Below are positions 23,820 to 39,850 of a DNA stretch of 64,000 nt, piece after piece (the first letter of the stretch is position 1; each line of letters begins with the position of its first letter). A program made the translations under genes and the position numbers. The notes under the pieces were generated by a model. The model worked only from the letters and a program-made list of their open reading frames with translations. It was not told where the DNA came from and searched no databases. The DNA comes from Calvatia gigantea (lineage: Eukaryota > Basidiomycota > Agaricomycetes > Agaricales > Lycoperdaceae), in contig JACAAK010000005.1 of NCBI GenBank assembly GCA_025093985.1, positions 1,674,001-1,738,000 on the forward strand, given 5' to 3'.

Positions 23820-24603
23820 AAAGTCTCGGGTTCGTATTTACTAGATTATCACTTACAGATCACCTTAGTATCCGCTCGCAAATCATATTTCAAACCATTA
23901 GACGATTCTACTCCGCCCTACGTTCCGCTAGTTGCTGTATTATGTATATCTTTCTTCAAGCATGGGTTTTCAGCCATTCTCAGGGCTTTGGTTTCAGGAT
24001 TAAAGGGAAAGGGAGCCATTTTATATATTGAACATCTGGGAATGTAGGACAGTGAATAACCAGACCGAATTCTACTTTATCAGAAATCCGTCTTTCTCAA
24101 ATGCGGTCCACCAACCTGTTGATTAGACAGGTTGGGTTCGTCACTTTTGGCCCTCACCAGAACCGATTACAGCATATACTTTCGCTGCTCGGGCAGAAAT
24201 AGGCCGGAAAAAAGGTGTCAAGTATTTGCGATAGTACAAAGATATGGAATGAAAAAATAATTTTGGTAAGGGAAGGGTAGGAAGACAACAACAAAAATTC
24301 TGCATTTGTTCAAATTCAAGTCATAAAACATAGCCAAATAACACGTCCATTCCTTTTGGCCGTTTTTAGTAATGAAGTTGCTGCTGCGTCGACACCTCCA
24401 TTAATCACGACCGAACAAAATATGAAAGTGCTGTGATCAGCGGTTGAACGTGAATACCAAATATTGTACTCTTACCCGGAAGAGGATTACTCACAAACCA
24501 AAACTACATAAACTCAACTTGGTGGGTCTCATGCCTGTTGGAACATCAGGCGCCAGATCGAGTTAACCCTTTGGCTTCCAGTATCGCCCATACACCTGGC
24601 CTA
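23820..24603. other. intergenic, TEL1 promoter region
   Basis: About 780 bases between two plus-strand genes. It is A/T-rich around 24220-24370. No gene, repeat or RNA was recognised. Confidence 0.5.
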
Positions 24604-27600
24604 ATGGCGAATTTGGGCGAAATAGTAAAGAAGCTTGAAAGCTCTAAAATCTCTGAGCGACAAGAGGCGCTGAATGGAATTCGGACGGTCTTCTCAAAGA
24701 ACTCCTTCGTACGAACCTTCCATCTATGTGACGATGATGGAGAAGCGGACGATAGGAACTGGATGCTTGTTTTCGGTGCATTGTTTACGATGGTCCGCAC
24801 GGAGAAGGCGGAGTATGCAAAGGCATTAACAAAGAGCGTTCTGCCGAAACCTGCTGTGGTGAAACGACTCACGGATGCTGGTGGCACGGTGCGATGGCTG
24901 GTGGAAAGAGCGGTCAGATTCTTTGGACAGGAGGTCATGGAACAGATTTTGCACCATCTAAAGGATGCTATGGTCCTTAGGAACGAACTCTTGACACCGA
25001 TCGCATTGGATTATGCCAAAGCCATCAAATGCATTCTCAGTTTCGGACCACACCTAGACCACCTTCATGAAGATGATTGGGTGAAACTGGTGGAACTGGC
25101 ATTCAACGTAGTGCTGGGAGATCCCCCAAAAGCAGGGTTGGATGAGGGATGTTGAACCTGAATCTGATGACGAATCCTCCGCGTACGCGGAGCGCGAGGA
25201 GGAGGAGAACGACGACGACGACGACGATGATGATAGTTTACTCTCGTATGGAAAGAGGAAACGTGGGGTGTACCAGGCGGGTGCTTCTCAATCTTCCAGT
25301 TCAAGACCGCACCTGAAGTCGAGAGGATCCAAAACAACTCGGCAAATTTCAGTGTCTCTTGAACAGGTTGAATTCGTGTCAATACTTTCGATTTTACTCA
25401 ACTACGCTGGTGCACCAATACTCTCATCGCATCATCCATACCTTCCTCAGGCAATTCTCTTCCGTTTGCAACATTTTCTTATCCGTTACCCCGCCGATTC
25501 TTCCTTACTTCACGATTTTTTACTGGCTCTTTCTGCTGTCCTTGACCACTTGGCGCTTAACCGGGTCAAGGATACGCAAAAGTTTGCTCGCAATTCATGG
25601 GATGCTCTGCTGGGATTATGGAACACGAAGGACAAGAGGATCAAGGAGCACCTCATTGTGGCTATTCGCCTTTTGTTGCCAGTACCTAACCGCCAGCTTA
25701 GGCGTAAAGTCGGTGAGAGATTCATATGATCAAGTGGGAGCGTTGTGGAAGCTATACAGCGTACTTGAAGGAGAGGCAGATCACCGCCGTGGAATCGAGG
25801 GTCTCGTTTTGGATTCTCTCCGACTCGATATTAGCTCAAAAGTAACGGGTGACGGGACGGCTGAACCTTTTATTGCACACACGTTCCGAGCGGGATGGAA
25901 CTTCGGCACAGCCCAAGCGGCCTCCTGGGTAGTGTTGGAAATACAAGCTGATTGTGTGGCCAAGGTACGTTTTTGTTCTGTACCGCACTTCCTGTTGCCT
26001 CATGATCACGAAGCTATATGAATTGTCGGAGTCTATGAATAGTGGTGCCACACCCATTCCTGTTAGGGGTGATAAGAAACGTAAAATGGACAATGGAATA
26101 TCCTCAGTTATTTTCGGCGTTCAGACGGGATCCTCACAACATGCTCGGATATTCAACCTCCAAGTACTCCTCTTCCTCGTCGATCGTCATTGGCCAACGA
26201 TACATCATGCCCTCAAACTCCATATCGTGGAGATCCTACTTCAATTGGTGACTTCAGAAGACGCGGCTATACAGAATTGGGCCTTTCTATCCCTTGGGGC
26301 AATTGTTTACGCAGAGCGATTTTTGGCCACAGCAAAAGACATCCTCCCCTCATCTTCCCAATCTCTTCAATCTCAGTCGCAGGTTGGGTATGAGACCACA
26401 ACTTGGGATTCCATCTGGACTCACTCTATACGACGAGTCAATGTCCCTGCTACCTGTCGCACTGCATCACATGCCGCCTTCGTTGTCATTTTCCAAGCAA
26501 GTGGATGCCTTGCCATTTCCCTCCCATCTCAACGCATTCTCTCTGAGATAGAAACGCTCGCCTCAGATTTGGAGGTACAAGGGCCCATCTTCCCGTATGA
26601 TGGCGTTTGCAACTTTCTTTCGCAGTGTTTAAGACTTGCAAATCAGGATGCACGTCTGTACCGCATACATCTGGAGGACAAGGTCTTGAATTGGATGATT
26701 GATCATTGGAAGATGTCGGGGGATGGGAAGACCAAGGCAGTCTCCCAAAGTTTGCAAGATATTATCAATTTGTTGGAAGCAATATGTGGTGTACCACGGA
26801 GGAGTTACCTTGTTTCGCGGTCATTCCTTCCTCTGTGTGCCGTCACCGCAACAATCGAGAAAGAGAGTTTGGAGAGAAATATCCGGGACTTCCTTCTATT
26901 AGCAAAGCCACCCGCATTTCAAGGAGCAACCATCAAGGGTTCCGGTGACCCTTCGCCATCCACTATGGCCGAAGTCCATATCGGTACAAACAGCACAGAT
27001 TTGTCACCTCCACAACCTCGCGAACGCAAAATTTCTGGATTTTTTCTTCGCAACATTGAAGCCCTCACTACAGAGTGGGAGGGCATTGTGGAAAACCGTA
27101 CCAGCGTAGCCGCCGATATTGCTCGCCAATCTTTGGAACATGCCCTCGTACCTTTGGTGTTCGAATCGCTGCTAGCTTACAACGGTATTGCGGTAAACCG
27201 GCATGTTATACAGACGGCTGTCAAATTAATTTCAATCATCGCGTCACTACTTCATGGGGCAGCCTGGAATTCCATTGAAAAGGCTACGGTTTTGTACGCC
27301 CTCGAGCCCCTTATTAATTTGGAGGATGATGAGATCCCGGATATCCCAAAGTGGGAGACCCTTCTGCCTCCAGGAGCTAGTTCGGGGATCAAAAAGCATG
27401 TTTTTCACAAGCTTGTAGGACAACATGGGCGGCCTTTCGAACACTTCAACAGCGCGGAGAACAAACTTACTGAGAATTATTTGGCAATTACCGGACGTGA
27501 GTTACCAAGCTAATCCATAAATTCTGGTTGTTTACGGTTTTTCCAGGCTCAGGATTGCCTCCAGGACATAGTTGCAATGCTTCGTCTACTGTTCTGTAAC

Positions 27601-30600
27601 ACGATTGCCAGCCGAGGCACGACAACAACTGGCACCGTCGCCGGTCTTGAGAGCGACGAACGAGACGGTTTTGGACCGGTTCGAATCATCACTGGCCAAA
27701 CCAACTTCAGTCAACAGGAGACATCCGACTTTGATCCTTTTACAATTCGCGCCCTGCAAGTGTGCATGCGCTTTGTGGCGGTCGGTCCTCTCCTCCGCTC
27801 TGTCTCTGGAGAACCCACGAAGGATACAGAAGTTATTGACGTTATACTTGGTTGTGGTACCAAACACCCAAACGGATTCCTCGATGGTTTCTCTCTCCTT
27901 CTGTCCGAAATCCAACGGAGAACTTTCAGTTTCGGTAACCATCTTCAGCGATTCTTGGATGCTCTGACCGACTTCTTCGCATTGTATGAACATGAGCAAA
28001 GCAAAAGGATGCAACAAGTCATTTTACACTTTCTCCATGCGATTCTCGAGTTGTGGCTCAGCAACGCAGACGTTAGAAATCAAGTCAAGAATTTGCCGAA
28101 GTGGTTACTCAAGCACCACCGAAATGAGAGAGCCAAATACAGAACCGAACGGGACGCTTTCATTCGCTTCATCGATAAGGTTGTCCTCCAACAACCTCAT
28201 TCGTTGGAATGGCTACTCTCAAAGCCGGGCGAGGGGCTAGCGGAGGAGCATTTGTTGTCTTCACTCCCCTTGGAAGCGTGGAACAGGGATAATGACATTA
28301 GGGTGCGATTCCGTGTTGCGATCCTCAACGCCCGGTTGTTCCATGCTGTCCAACACTTGGATATTTACCCATCTATGTTATACACTGGGATGCAGGGCTA
28401 TTTCAATGAAGTCGAAGTTGATCAGTAAGCCGTTCCCTTGTAATATGAATCCTGGATTTCACCACCTACCTCAGATATGAACACGTGCTTTCTCGCTTCT
28501 TAGCTCTAGGAAACATCATTGTGGCCAGTTCTTCGGTTCGCCGCGGTCCTTATTGGCATTTGATTGAAACTTGCCTCTTTTCGAACCAATATTCCGCACA
28601 TATAGAAGCCATTTTGACCTCAGTATCCCATTGCTTGGACTTAACACCGTCCTCCCTATTTGAAGCCTATGCCTCACAGATGGGATATTCAATGATTAAA
28701 TCAGATGAAGGTGACATAGGTCGAATTCCTCCACACCTCATTGGATTCGGGGATCGAAAGCAATCCGCAGCATTTACGTTGTCTGCCTTCGTTCCCACAT
28801 ACATCATGAGTCAGAACGGACCTCGCTTCGAGGCTCATTGCGGCCTGGTAGGCGTCTCGCCTGGAGATACCTTCGTCGAACACTTTGGCGATATTGTTGG
28901 TGCCGAAGTCGCCTTCTGGTTTGAACGACACCCCAATACCGATGTCAACCAGCTAGCGAATATCTTGCGAGATACACCGTACAGCCGCAATTTCGACGAA
29001 GACTTCCAGCATAACGCCGACGGTGTCGCACTGGCCATTGTCCGTTCCCTCTCGGACCAGGTTATCCTGCCTGCAGGAGCCATCCATCAAATGCTTCAAA
29101 CGCGATCAAATTCTCGTGCACAGACCTTCGCTGAAGTTGTTAAATACCGATTAAGGGACAAACTCGAGCTTCATGAGCCCAATCTTCCTGCTTGCAGTAT
29201 ATCCGCTGTCTGCAACGCGCTCTCTTGGATCTTTGATAAATCGCCGACAACAACGAGGCCCATGACGTATCATGTCCTTCACGGACTATTCGCTGCTGTT
29301 CAACAGTCCCCAGTTGTGAATGAACAACTTCGCCTAGTTAACGCACTCGCAGTGTGGATTTCACTCCGTTCCGAGGATTTTGAGGACGCAACAATACTTC
29401 ACACTCTGGTGCAATGCTCCGCTACTCTCCTAGCCGAGTATGATCTGGCCCACGCCGCTCAATCTATGCTCGAGTGGGCATTTCGTCTATATCGCAAGCT
29501 GAAACTCAAAGACTCCGACTTCTCAAACATCATCATTCGTATCTGCAGCACCGCTCATGATTACACTCGGTCGCAGGCACGATGATTTCCAACAACTGGG
29601 CACTTCGCTCATGGAATGGATCGACAACCAAGCCATCGCTCTGTCCAAAGCCGCTGTCCGCATTCAGGTTCTTCGTGCTTTACCGACCTGGCCGTACTCT
29701 CCCATCGCAGATTTGGCCCAGATCGCGACGGAACAATCGTCGGAGGCTTTAGCTGCTCTTCTAGGTGACACAAGGATCACCTACAACAAATTTCGTCTGG
29801 TTCGGCGCCTCCATGACCATGCAACACAAGGAGGAGAACTCAGCTCCCAGTTCTCTAAACTTGATTTCTGGCGCCTAAAGGATTGCATCCCTGATCGGGC
29901 AGAGCTGCAGCAAGGCGACGTCGACGCTTTTGCCTCCCTGTTACTCATGAACCACGGTGATATTGGAGGTATAACCGGTGACTACCAATCGCATAACTCT
30001 ATCTTCGCACGTTATCGCCGTTCTCTTGGACGGAAGTCCAATAGCAACGACATGAATCTCACCCGCGAAGTCATCCTTTACTCCTTGTTGCAGCTTCTCG
30101 ATGACCGTCATACCAGTACTGTATTTACTGCCTATCAAACCCTTCGACGAGCTATGGCCGTTTTGGACGACTTTCAAGTCCCCAGTGGGCCGAGCGATTA
30201 TATCAGCGAGCTCGAATATCTCCGGGCCTTCCCACGTCGAGCGCAAACGAGACCACCATGCAAGCTCGAGGAAATCCTGGCTGCAGATAATCTTTTGGAA
30301 TATGCTGCGAGCTTCAACCAATGGATAACTATCTTCAGCAGTAAAATGAGTGATTGTCTTGCTGCATTCGACCCGCTCTTTGCCCAGCTTTCCTCGGTTC
30401 TCCGCTCCAACGTTGGATTCTCTACAGAATCCCTCCCCATTCTCATCCACGCCATGTTACAAAGTGAAATCAAAGGCGGGAAATATACGTCCAAGAAATA
30501 CCGTAGTCTCCTCACGAATTACTTCACGTCAATTTTGACTTCTGGACATACGGATATTGCTTGTAGGCGATCTGTCATTGATATCATCCTCCATCTCCGC

Positions 30601-33600
30601 CAGTTTCTCCCCAACAAGGGGGATGCGCTATCTTATAATCAATGGCTCGACATTGACTTCCTGTTGCTTGCAAAGAATGCAGGTTTCTTGTGGAGCCTAC
30701 ACCACAGCCCTCCTCTTCCTGGAGCTCAACACGGACTATTCCTTGTCACAGGTCCCAAGATGTGGCACCGCCGGAAGAACTCCTTTATGAGATTTATTCT
30801 CACATCGACGAACCAGATGGGTTTTATGGGATCAAAACCGACGATCTACACCAATTCCTGGTACGAAGATTTCACCACGAGAGACAATGGGAGAAAGCTC
30901 TACAGTTCCACGGAGCAGAGGTTGAAGCCGATCCAACGAGTACTATGGGCTCAGATGGCCTCCTGCAGGTCCTTCAGCTCATTTGGCTTCAATCACCTTG
31001 TCATGAACACTCTTCGTTCTTCTACGTCCGCCATTTCTTCCTCGCTGGATTATCGGTTGGGCTGGCGGACTGAAACTTGGGATCTACCGGAGCGCAAGGA
31101 TTTCTCCACGGGTTCGTCCCTATATTTTGTCCTGCGGGCCCTACACCGTGAGCGGAACTCCTGTGCTGCCGATACCATTGCCCAGAAGGGTTTCTTGCGC
31201 ACAATGGACAGGCTCAGGAGCTTAGGTTCAGAAAACATGGCCGAGATACGAGAGGTTGTCCAAGAGATTATGTGCTTGGAGCAGGTGAATAACTGGATGA
31301 AAGGTCCCACCCAGAACCGGCTTCGAAACCGTGATATCAAGATTGACGAGTGGAGTGATTTGTTCAGTATCAGCCCGGCCTTTGAGTAAGTTGTTAATCC
31401 GGCATCTTGGCTCAGCCTGAAGCCTGATTTTCTATCAGTTTCTCCGACTTGGAGACTATCATGGCAACTCGTGTCTCACTCCTTCACTCTGCAAGGCAAA
31501 AGGAGGAACGAAAACAAATCGGTAACATGTCAACGCCGCTCGCTAACGGGCTTAAGGAGCTGGAGAAGAGATGTCTTGTTCGCCTTTCAAGCGCCGCTCG
31601 GGACGCCAATCAAGTTCAGATTGCACTGAATTCGGTCATGCGTGCCCATAAGCTGGATGATCGACTTTCAGTCGATGTTGCTGAAGAATTTGCTAACGTG
31701 TTATGGGAACAAAAGGAGCAAAAAGCGGCCATCCAGTATCTTCAGAACATCGTTCTTCCTTTATACGGCGGCCAAGACTGTGACGCTCAGAAGACAACGC
31801 ATTGTGCTCTACTTCGGGCAAGATTAGTAAGATCACTCCACTCCACAGAGTATCGTTTGTTTTGACTGTTTCAGGGGTCTTGGATAGCAACTGCATGTCT
31901 GGAAAAACCCACTGCAATCTGGGAAGGTTATCTTCAACGAGCAATAAGGGAACTGGACGCAACTCCGTTGACTGATGCTGAATCATTGAAAAGCCGCGCT
32001 ACAGTGTATCACGACTGCGCTTTGTTTGCTGAACGCCAATACAATGCAATCCTCAAATCACCGGATGCCATTCGATGGAAAGTCTATGTCGACAGAAAGA
32101 AGCAAGAAATCCAGCATATAAACATGGAGTTGGCCTCAACTAGTGACGGGCGCCTCAGGCAATCACTTCAGCACCAGCAAACAAGGGCGCAAAAGCTTCT
32201 GCAAGAAGACAGTGAGCAATTTCGGAAGCACAATGACACCCGTGACAGCTTCCTGGAACAAGCACTAGAGATGTATGCAAGATCTCTCGAGATAGCGGAT
32301 ATTTTCGATGATGACGCGCCAATACGATTTTGTTCATTGTGGTTCTCCAATTTCGATAACGAAGGGGACTTGCAAAGCACAATTGACGTGGCACTTTCAC
32401 GTATACCATCGCACAAGATGGTCTTCCTTGCGGTGAGTATTTCCCTACTCTTGAGACTACTCCTGGTTTAATTGTCTGTGCAGCACCAATTGACCGCTAG
32501 GCTTTCATCACCGACTGGGGAGTTGCCGAAAAGTCAAAATAACCTTCAAAAGATGGTGTTACGCATGTGCAAAGAACATCCCTTCCATAGCCTATATCAA
32601 GTATATTGTTTGCTTCCCGATCGCAACCTAGGAGGTGCTTCGAGGCGACAGTCCAGTCGCTTAACGACTCCATCCACTCAGACCGAACGCGGTTCCGCGG
32701 CACAACTGGTTTTCGACAGGTTACGCGCGGACACCACGGTTTGCGACAAAGTGCGCGACGTCGAGAAACTTTGTAACGCCTGCTGGCAGTGGGCAAAACA
32801 CCCTTTGGACAAGAACCAATATGGACGGAGTAGTACAGCTTACCAAGTACCCAACGAACTCCTGATTTGCCGTCTCACCAGCCTTCGGATTCCCGTCCCC
32901 ACCGTTTCCACCCGTCTGGACCCCACTATGCGTTATGATGATTTCACCTCGGTTGAGGGTTTCGAAAGGCAGTTCGAAACAGCAGGTGGTAATAATCTGC
33001 CGAAGATATCGGTTTGCAAAGGATCGGATGGCAAGCGGTATAAACAACTGGTATGTTATATCTTCCTTTCTACGCCCCTCTTGCTCATGATCCATAGTTC
33101 AAGGGTCAAGGTAATGATGACATGCGCCAGGACGCTGTTATGGAACAAGTCTTCGATGTCGTCAATACAATACTACGCCGAGATAGGCAGACAAAGCGTC
33201 GTGAATTAAGCGTCAGGGGGTATAAAGTCATACCTCTGGACAGTCAATCCGGTTTGATGGAATTTGTTACCAACACCGCGCAACTACGTTCGTGGTTAAC
33301 AAAAGCACATCAGATGTGAGCGCAGCCTTGATTTGAACTTCACAAACTTATATCCCCCAGCTATCGCCCCCGAGATATGAAGGTTGAGGAAGTCAAGGGT
33401 CGTCACACTGCGGCTTTTAACGCATACAAAGCTGATATGGATGTGGAGAAGTTGCTTCAAAACTTTCATGACATTCGCAGCAAATACAAACCCGTGATGC
33501 GACATTATTTCTCAGAAAAGAGCAAATCTCCAGTGACATGGTTTGCGATGCGACTGAAGTACACCCGAAGTGTTGCAACAACCTCCATAGTGGGGCACAT

Positions 33601-34333
33601 TCTTGGTCTCGGTGATAGACACACATCTAATATCTTGCTGGATAACGGTTCCGGAGAAGCGGTACACATCGACTTAGGGATCGCCTTTGACCAGGTAACA
33701 TCCTATATGCTATATTGCTTGGGCGTTAACGCGAGCCCCATGACAGGGGAAACTCCTCCCAATACCCGAACGTGTACCATTCCGTATGACCGCGGACATT
33801 GTCGACGGAATGGGAAGTTCCGGAACGACGGGAGTCTTCCAACGTTGCGCAGAAGAAACATTGCGGGTTCTACGAGACGGCTCTGATGTAATAATGACCG
33901 TCCTAGAGGTATTCAAACACGACCCCTTACATTCATGGTCAGTCCATTTGAAATTTCATTCAGGGGTAACGATAATTTAACTCTTCATTTTTGATACAGG
34001 ACCTTGAGTGCCACGAAGATGCAACATGCCCAAGGCCAGCAACACCCGCAGACTGCAACCAACCCAGTTAACGACCTGCCGCGACAAGCGTTCGGAATCG
34101 GGATCGACATGAGCAGTGGTACTGTGGAAGAGGCAGCAGATCGTGCGCTGTCGTCCGTCGCTCGCAAGTTGGATCGGTCCCTGAGCGTAGAGTATACTAT
34201 CAATCAGCTCATTGCTGAAGCTACTGACCCTTTCAATCTCGCCACGATTTTTGTTGGTGGGTGGTGACGTCCCATTTCGCGAAAATACTGAACTGACGTT
34301 TGTGCGCACGTAGGATGGATGCCTCACTACTAG
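24604..34333 (+). CDS. TEL1: ATM-type PI3K-like checkpoint kinase TEL1, with apparent frame breaks
   Basis: A gene of about 9.7 kb, roughly 3000 residues. The N-terminus has the Tel1/ATM TAN motif (IVKKLESSKISERQEAL). HEAT-like repeats follow, then the FAT domain (CGAYTTALLFLEL, EIYSHIDEPDGFYGIKTDDL, LGWRTETWDLPER). The kinase has FKGQGNDDMRQDAVMEQVF, ILGLGDRHTSNILLD and VHIDLGIAFDQ, then RVPFRMTADIVDGMG. The FATC end is DPFNLATIFVGGWMPHY. The kinase senses double-strand breaks and short telomeres through MRN. The 3' half (31.4-34.3 kb) is read through several normal introns with no break. In the 5' two thirds the frame steps +1 at about 25112-25152, 25681-25729, 29557-29585, 30680-30690, 30745-30765 and 30964-30975, with conserved protein on both sides and no credible intron. 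An acidic run (8 Asp) lies at 25209-25233. The start is the ATG before ANLGEIV. Confidence 0.92.
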
Positions 34334-35268
34334 GATCCATAGCCGTGGAACATGAAGGCTGGCGTCCGAATCCCTCGCGAGTTTTGGCGCGAAACTTGGA
34401 ACCCCTTTTTAATCCATTTCCTTGCACAACCCTATGATTCACATCGAGCCATCATTGGCGCTTCATCTCAGCATTTCTCTCCTTTCTGAATCATTGACGG
34501 ACTCGATTCATCTCATGAACCCTTCCCGTACATGTACATTTATATCTTCCCTATCATCCTATCATGAATCCCCATCCTGTTTCACATGCACACACCACCC
34601 CACTTCATTAATGTTCCTCTCCTCTTAAGGACCTCCATTCAATCTCCATCCGCAGTTCGGCTTGCTTCCGGGAGTAGTGAGAATCCTTCGAAACAGTCGC
34701 CTATCAGACTTCATTTCCGCCTTAACGGGTGTCGGACGAAAGAACAAAGAGTTGATTTTTAGTTGCATATATGTAATTCTAACAAGAAAAGGGACAGCCC
34801 ACAAAAATGATTGATGCATTATTGCTAAATAAAATATCAAGAGGCAAGAAGAGGGCGTCACTACAGAAACGGGGATTGTTTCATTGGAGGGAGCAGGTAG
34901 ACAGACATAAAGCAGTCAGAAAAGGATATAAAGATGTCGAGAAAAAAAGACAATCAAATAGTCACTAGTCAGACCACAAATGTTTCAGTCATTCAAAAGG
35001 TGAATAGGCGAAGGCTTTGGGAAGATGTGCACGTATGTGTTGGATATATGTAAATAAAACGGGAGAAAAAAAACGTTCTGCAGCCGGAAGGAAGCCCAAA
35101 GCCGAATCCGAACGTTAGTCCACATGATCCGAGAGCAGTAAAGTGGACTGAGAAAGGACGGTATACACCCGGCGAATAATTAAATGCAGTTACGAGAGAA
35201 ACGAAATTGGTTTCCGACACGGACGAGATGACAGACGTAGAGCATACTGCAATTCCTTGATGACACAG
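34334..35268. other. intergenic between convergent TEL1 and STE20
   Basis: About 930 bases that should contain both 3' untranslated regions. A/T-rich, pyrimidine-rich in 34440-34620 and purine-rich in 34880-35080. No gene recognised. Confidence 0.5.
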
Positions 35269-38004
<2,736 letters not shown>

Positions 38005-38708
38005 GGTGGCAAGGGTCACTCAATTATTTCTCTCTCTCTGCGAAAACGAATGGCGGGTCTGGGTTGATCACCGATGGAAGCGTTCCTCTGACAACAATCA
38101 CAATCTTCGGCCCTGCTGGACTCCAAACGCCTTGTCAAGTGGTAGATGGCCGACTTTCCTCACGGTCACGGCTGACGTCCAGCGGATATCCTAGTAAAGT
38201 CGTACACGGTGTGATGACGACGGTTGACGGCAATGACAACGACGACGCAAACCGTGTGAGGAGGGGCAGGAATTTGGGGAGGACGACGACGTTGAGGTGC
38301 CTTTTTCTTGAGCAGCCAGTGCAAACTCTCAACCGCGCAATTCCGCATCCCTTGGGCCCACCGCTGACACGTGATCTCATATCTCTTGACGCACCGCTGC
38401 AGTGTGGTCCCCTCACCACCTCCACCCTTCATCTTGCCCAAGCAAGCCAAAGTATCTATAGGTTGCCAGATTTAGCCTTTAAAGTTATTGGGCCAGCGCC
38501 TTCCCCGTCTTCTGCTTTCCCACATATGATATACTCCCATCGAGCCGTTTCTCCTATGCATAGCCACTTATCAGTGTTCTAAAAATAGCACACCTACAAA
38601 TGTTCCATCGACTCTCAAACGTTTAAACATCTGCGAGTACCTATTGCAAAGTGAATCATATTTCTCCTTTCCTTCCCAAGTCTATATATTTCCCGCCCTT
38701 CTCGCAAG

Positions 38709-39057
38709 ATGGAGGGCACAGAACTTGGTAAGTGACCATCTCTTCCACTATTCCGTCATTCGCTAATGAGCTCTCAGACCCCTCCCCTCCCCCCCCCAAT
38801 CTCCATACCAATACCCCTCATCATGCCTTTCCACATCATGACCATCATGACATCCACCACCAGGTTTGGGACCGCGGTCAAAAAGGTTGCGACAAAAACC
38901 TGTCGCAGATCCTTCTCGCCGCCGAGAGACGAAATCTCCGAATTTTCCGGTGTCACCTCCGCCTCGACTTCATCTACCTCATCAGACACCAGTGTTTCAT
39001 CCTATCCTGTCTCCTTCCACAGCTCTGGCTCGTCCACCTTGCCGGAAGCTACCTTAG
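38709..39057 (+). CDS. possible small two-exon protein, unrecognised
   Basis: ATGGAGGGCACAGAACTTG is followed at once by a good donor (GTAAGT). With the acceptor at the CACCACCAG near 38873, a frame runs to a stop at 39057 and encodes about 70 basic, Pro-rich residues. An alternative acceptor (CTCTCAG near 38779) or another frame, rich in Ser and ending near 39116, is equally open. Weak: start and splice signals look real but the product is not recognised. Confidence 0.25.
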
Positions 39058-39703
39058 CCTCCTACTCTAAACTCTTCCCATCGACGTGTTTGTGTCCTAG
39101 TTGCGTCAGAACTTGAGCAGCTCGGACATTCGAACACGCCCGATCTTCCCAGCATTCCCCCTCTCATGACACCGCATTCTGAACCATCACAACTCCCACC
39201 CCACTCTTGTTGCGGATAGAAATGCAGAGTCCGTTATCATCATCACCTCACACCACCCCCAGTTCATATCAGGGTTTGGGATGGCGACCAAACACCTTGG
39301 CTCCGATCACTCTCTCCGCACCTTCCCCCTCTACCTGAACCACAAAGATAAAGCCGATCAAATTCCAGCTGTATGCCACCCTCGAACGACCTTTCAAGCA
39401 GCTTCTAACTGACGACCGCCTAGAAGATGATCACGAGCTTGATGGGGCAGCGACACGTTGCAGTGCATTTCTCCAGAAGTATGTTCCAAAAATACAGGAA
39501 CATATTGAGGAAGTAGCACTTGACCATGTGATCCTCTTTGCTGCCTTCCAATTCAACCCCCCATGGAATATCATTTGATGACGGTATTTGATTGGGTTTT
39601 GGTTAGACTTTCAATGCAATCATAGACAATTGTGTTGGACTTTACTTACTCTACAATATCTCCAGCTCGGACATTGAACGTTGAACATTGGACATTGGAC
39701 TTG

Positions 39704-39717
39704 TTTTTTTTTTTTTT
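39704..39717 (+). repeat. T14 homopolymer
   Basis: Fourteen uninterrupted T residues, in the 3' flank of the GH43 gene, which lies on the opposite strand. Likely length-variable. Confidence 0.9.
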
Positions 39718-39850
39718 ACCTCGCATGTAGCCACACCATCTTCGGACATCGGACTTGTTCCTTTTTTTCTCTTTGCATAACTACATCATCTTGGACTAAA
39801 CTATATTTCTTCCTACATAATCACAGTACTCCACCGACGATAACCGAGAA

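Larger units (their letters stand above)
38005..39850. other. gene-poor region upstream of STE20
   Basis: About 1.85 kb. It contains the STE20 promoter, a possible small plus-strand gene beginning at 38709, and a tract near 39660-39770 where phrases like ACATTGGAC and CATCGGACTTGTT recur around a T14 run. No conserved protein was recognised. Confidence 0.4.

Noticed and set aside
25200..25240. GAC/GAT run in TEL1 as a microsatellite insertion causing the frame step
   Set aside because: The run is in frame with flanking acidic codons on both sides and lies about 50 bases downstream of the step.
24604..34333. TEL1 as a pseudogene
   Set aside because: Kinase, FAT and FATC regions are intact with proper introns and no nonsense substitutions; all breaks are single extra bases, which suits sequence error better than decay.
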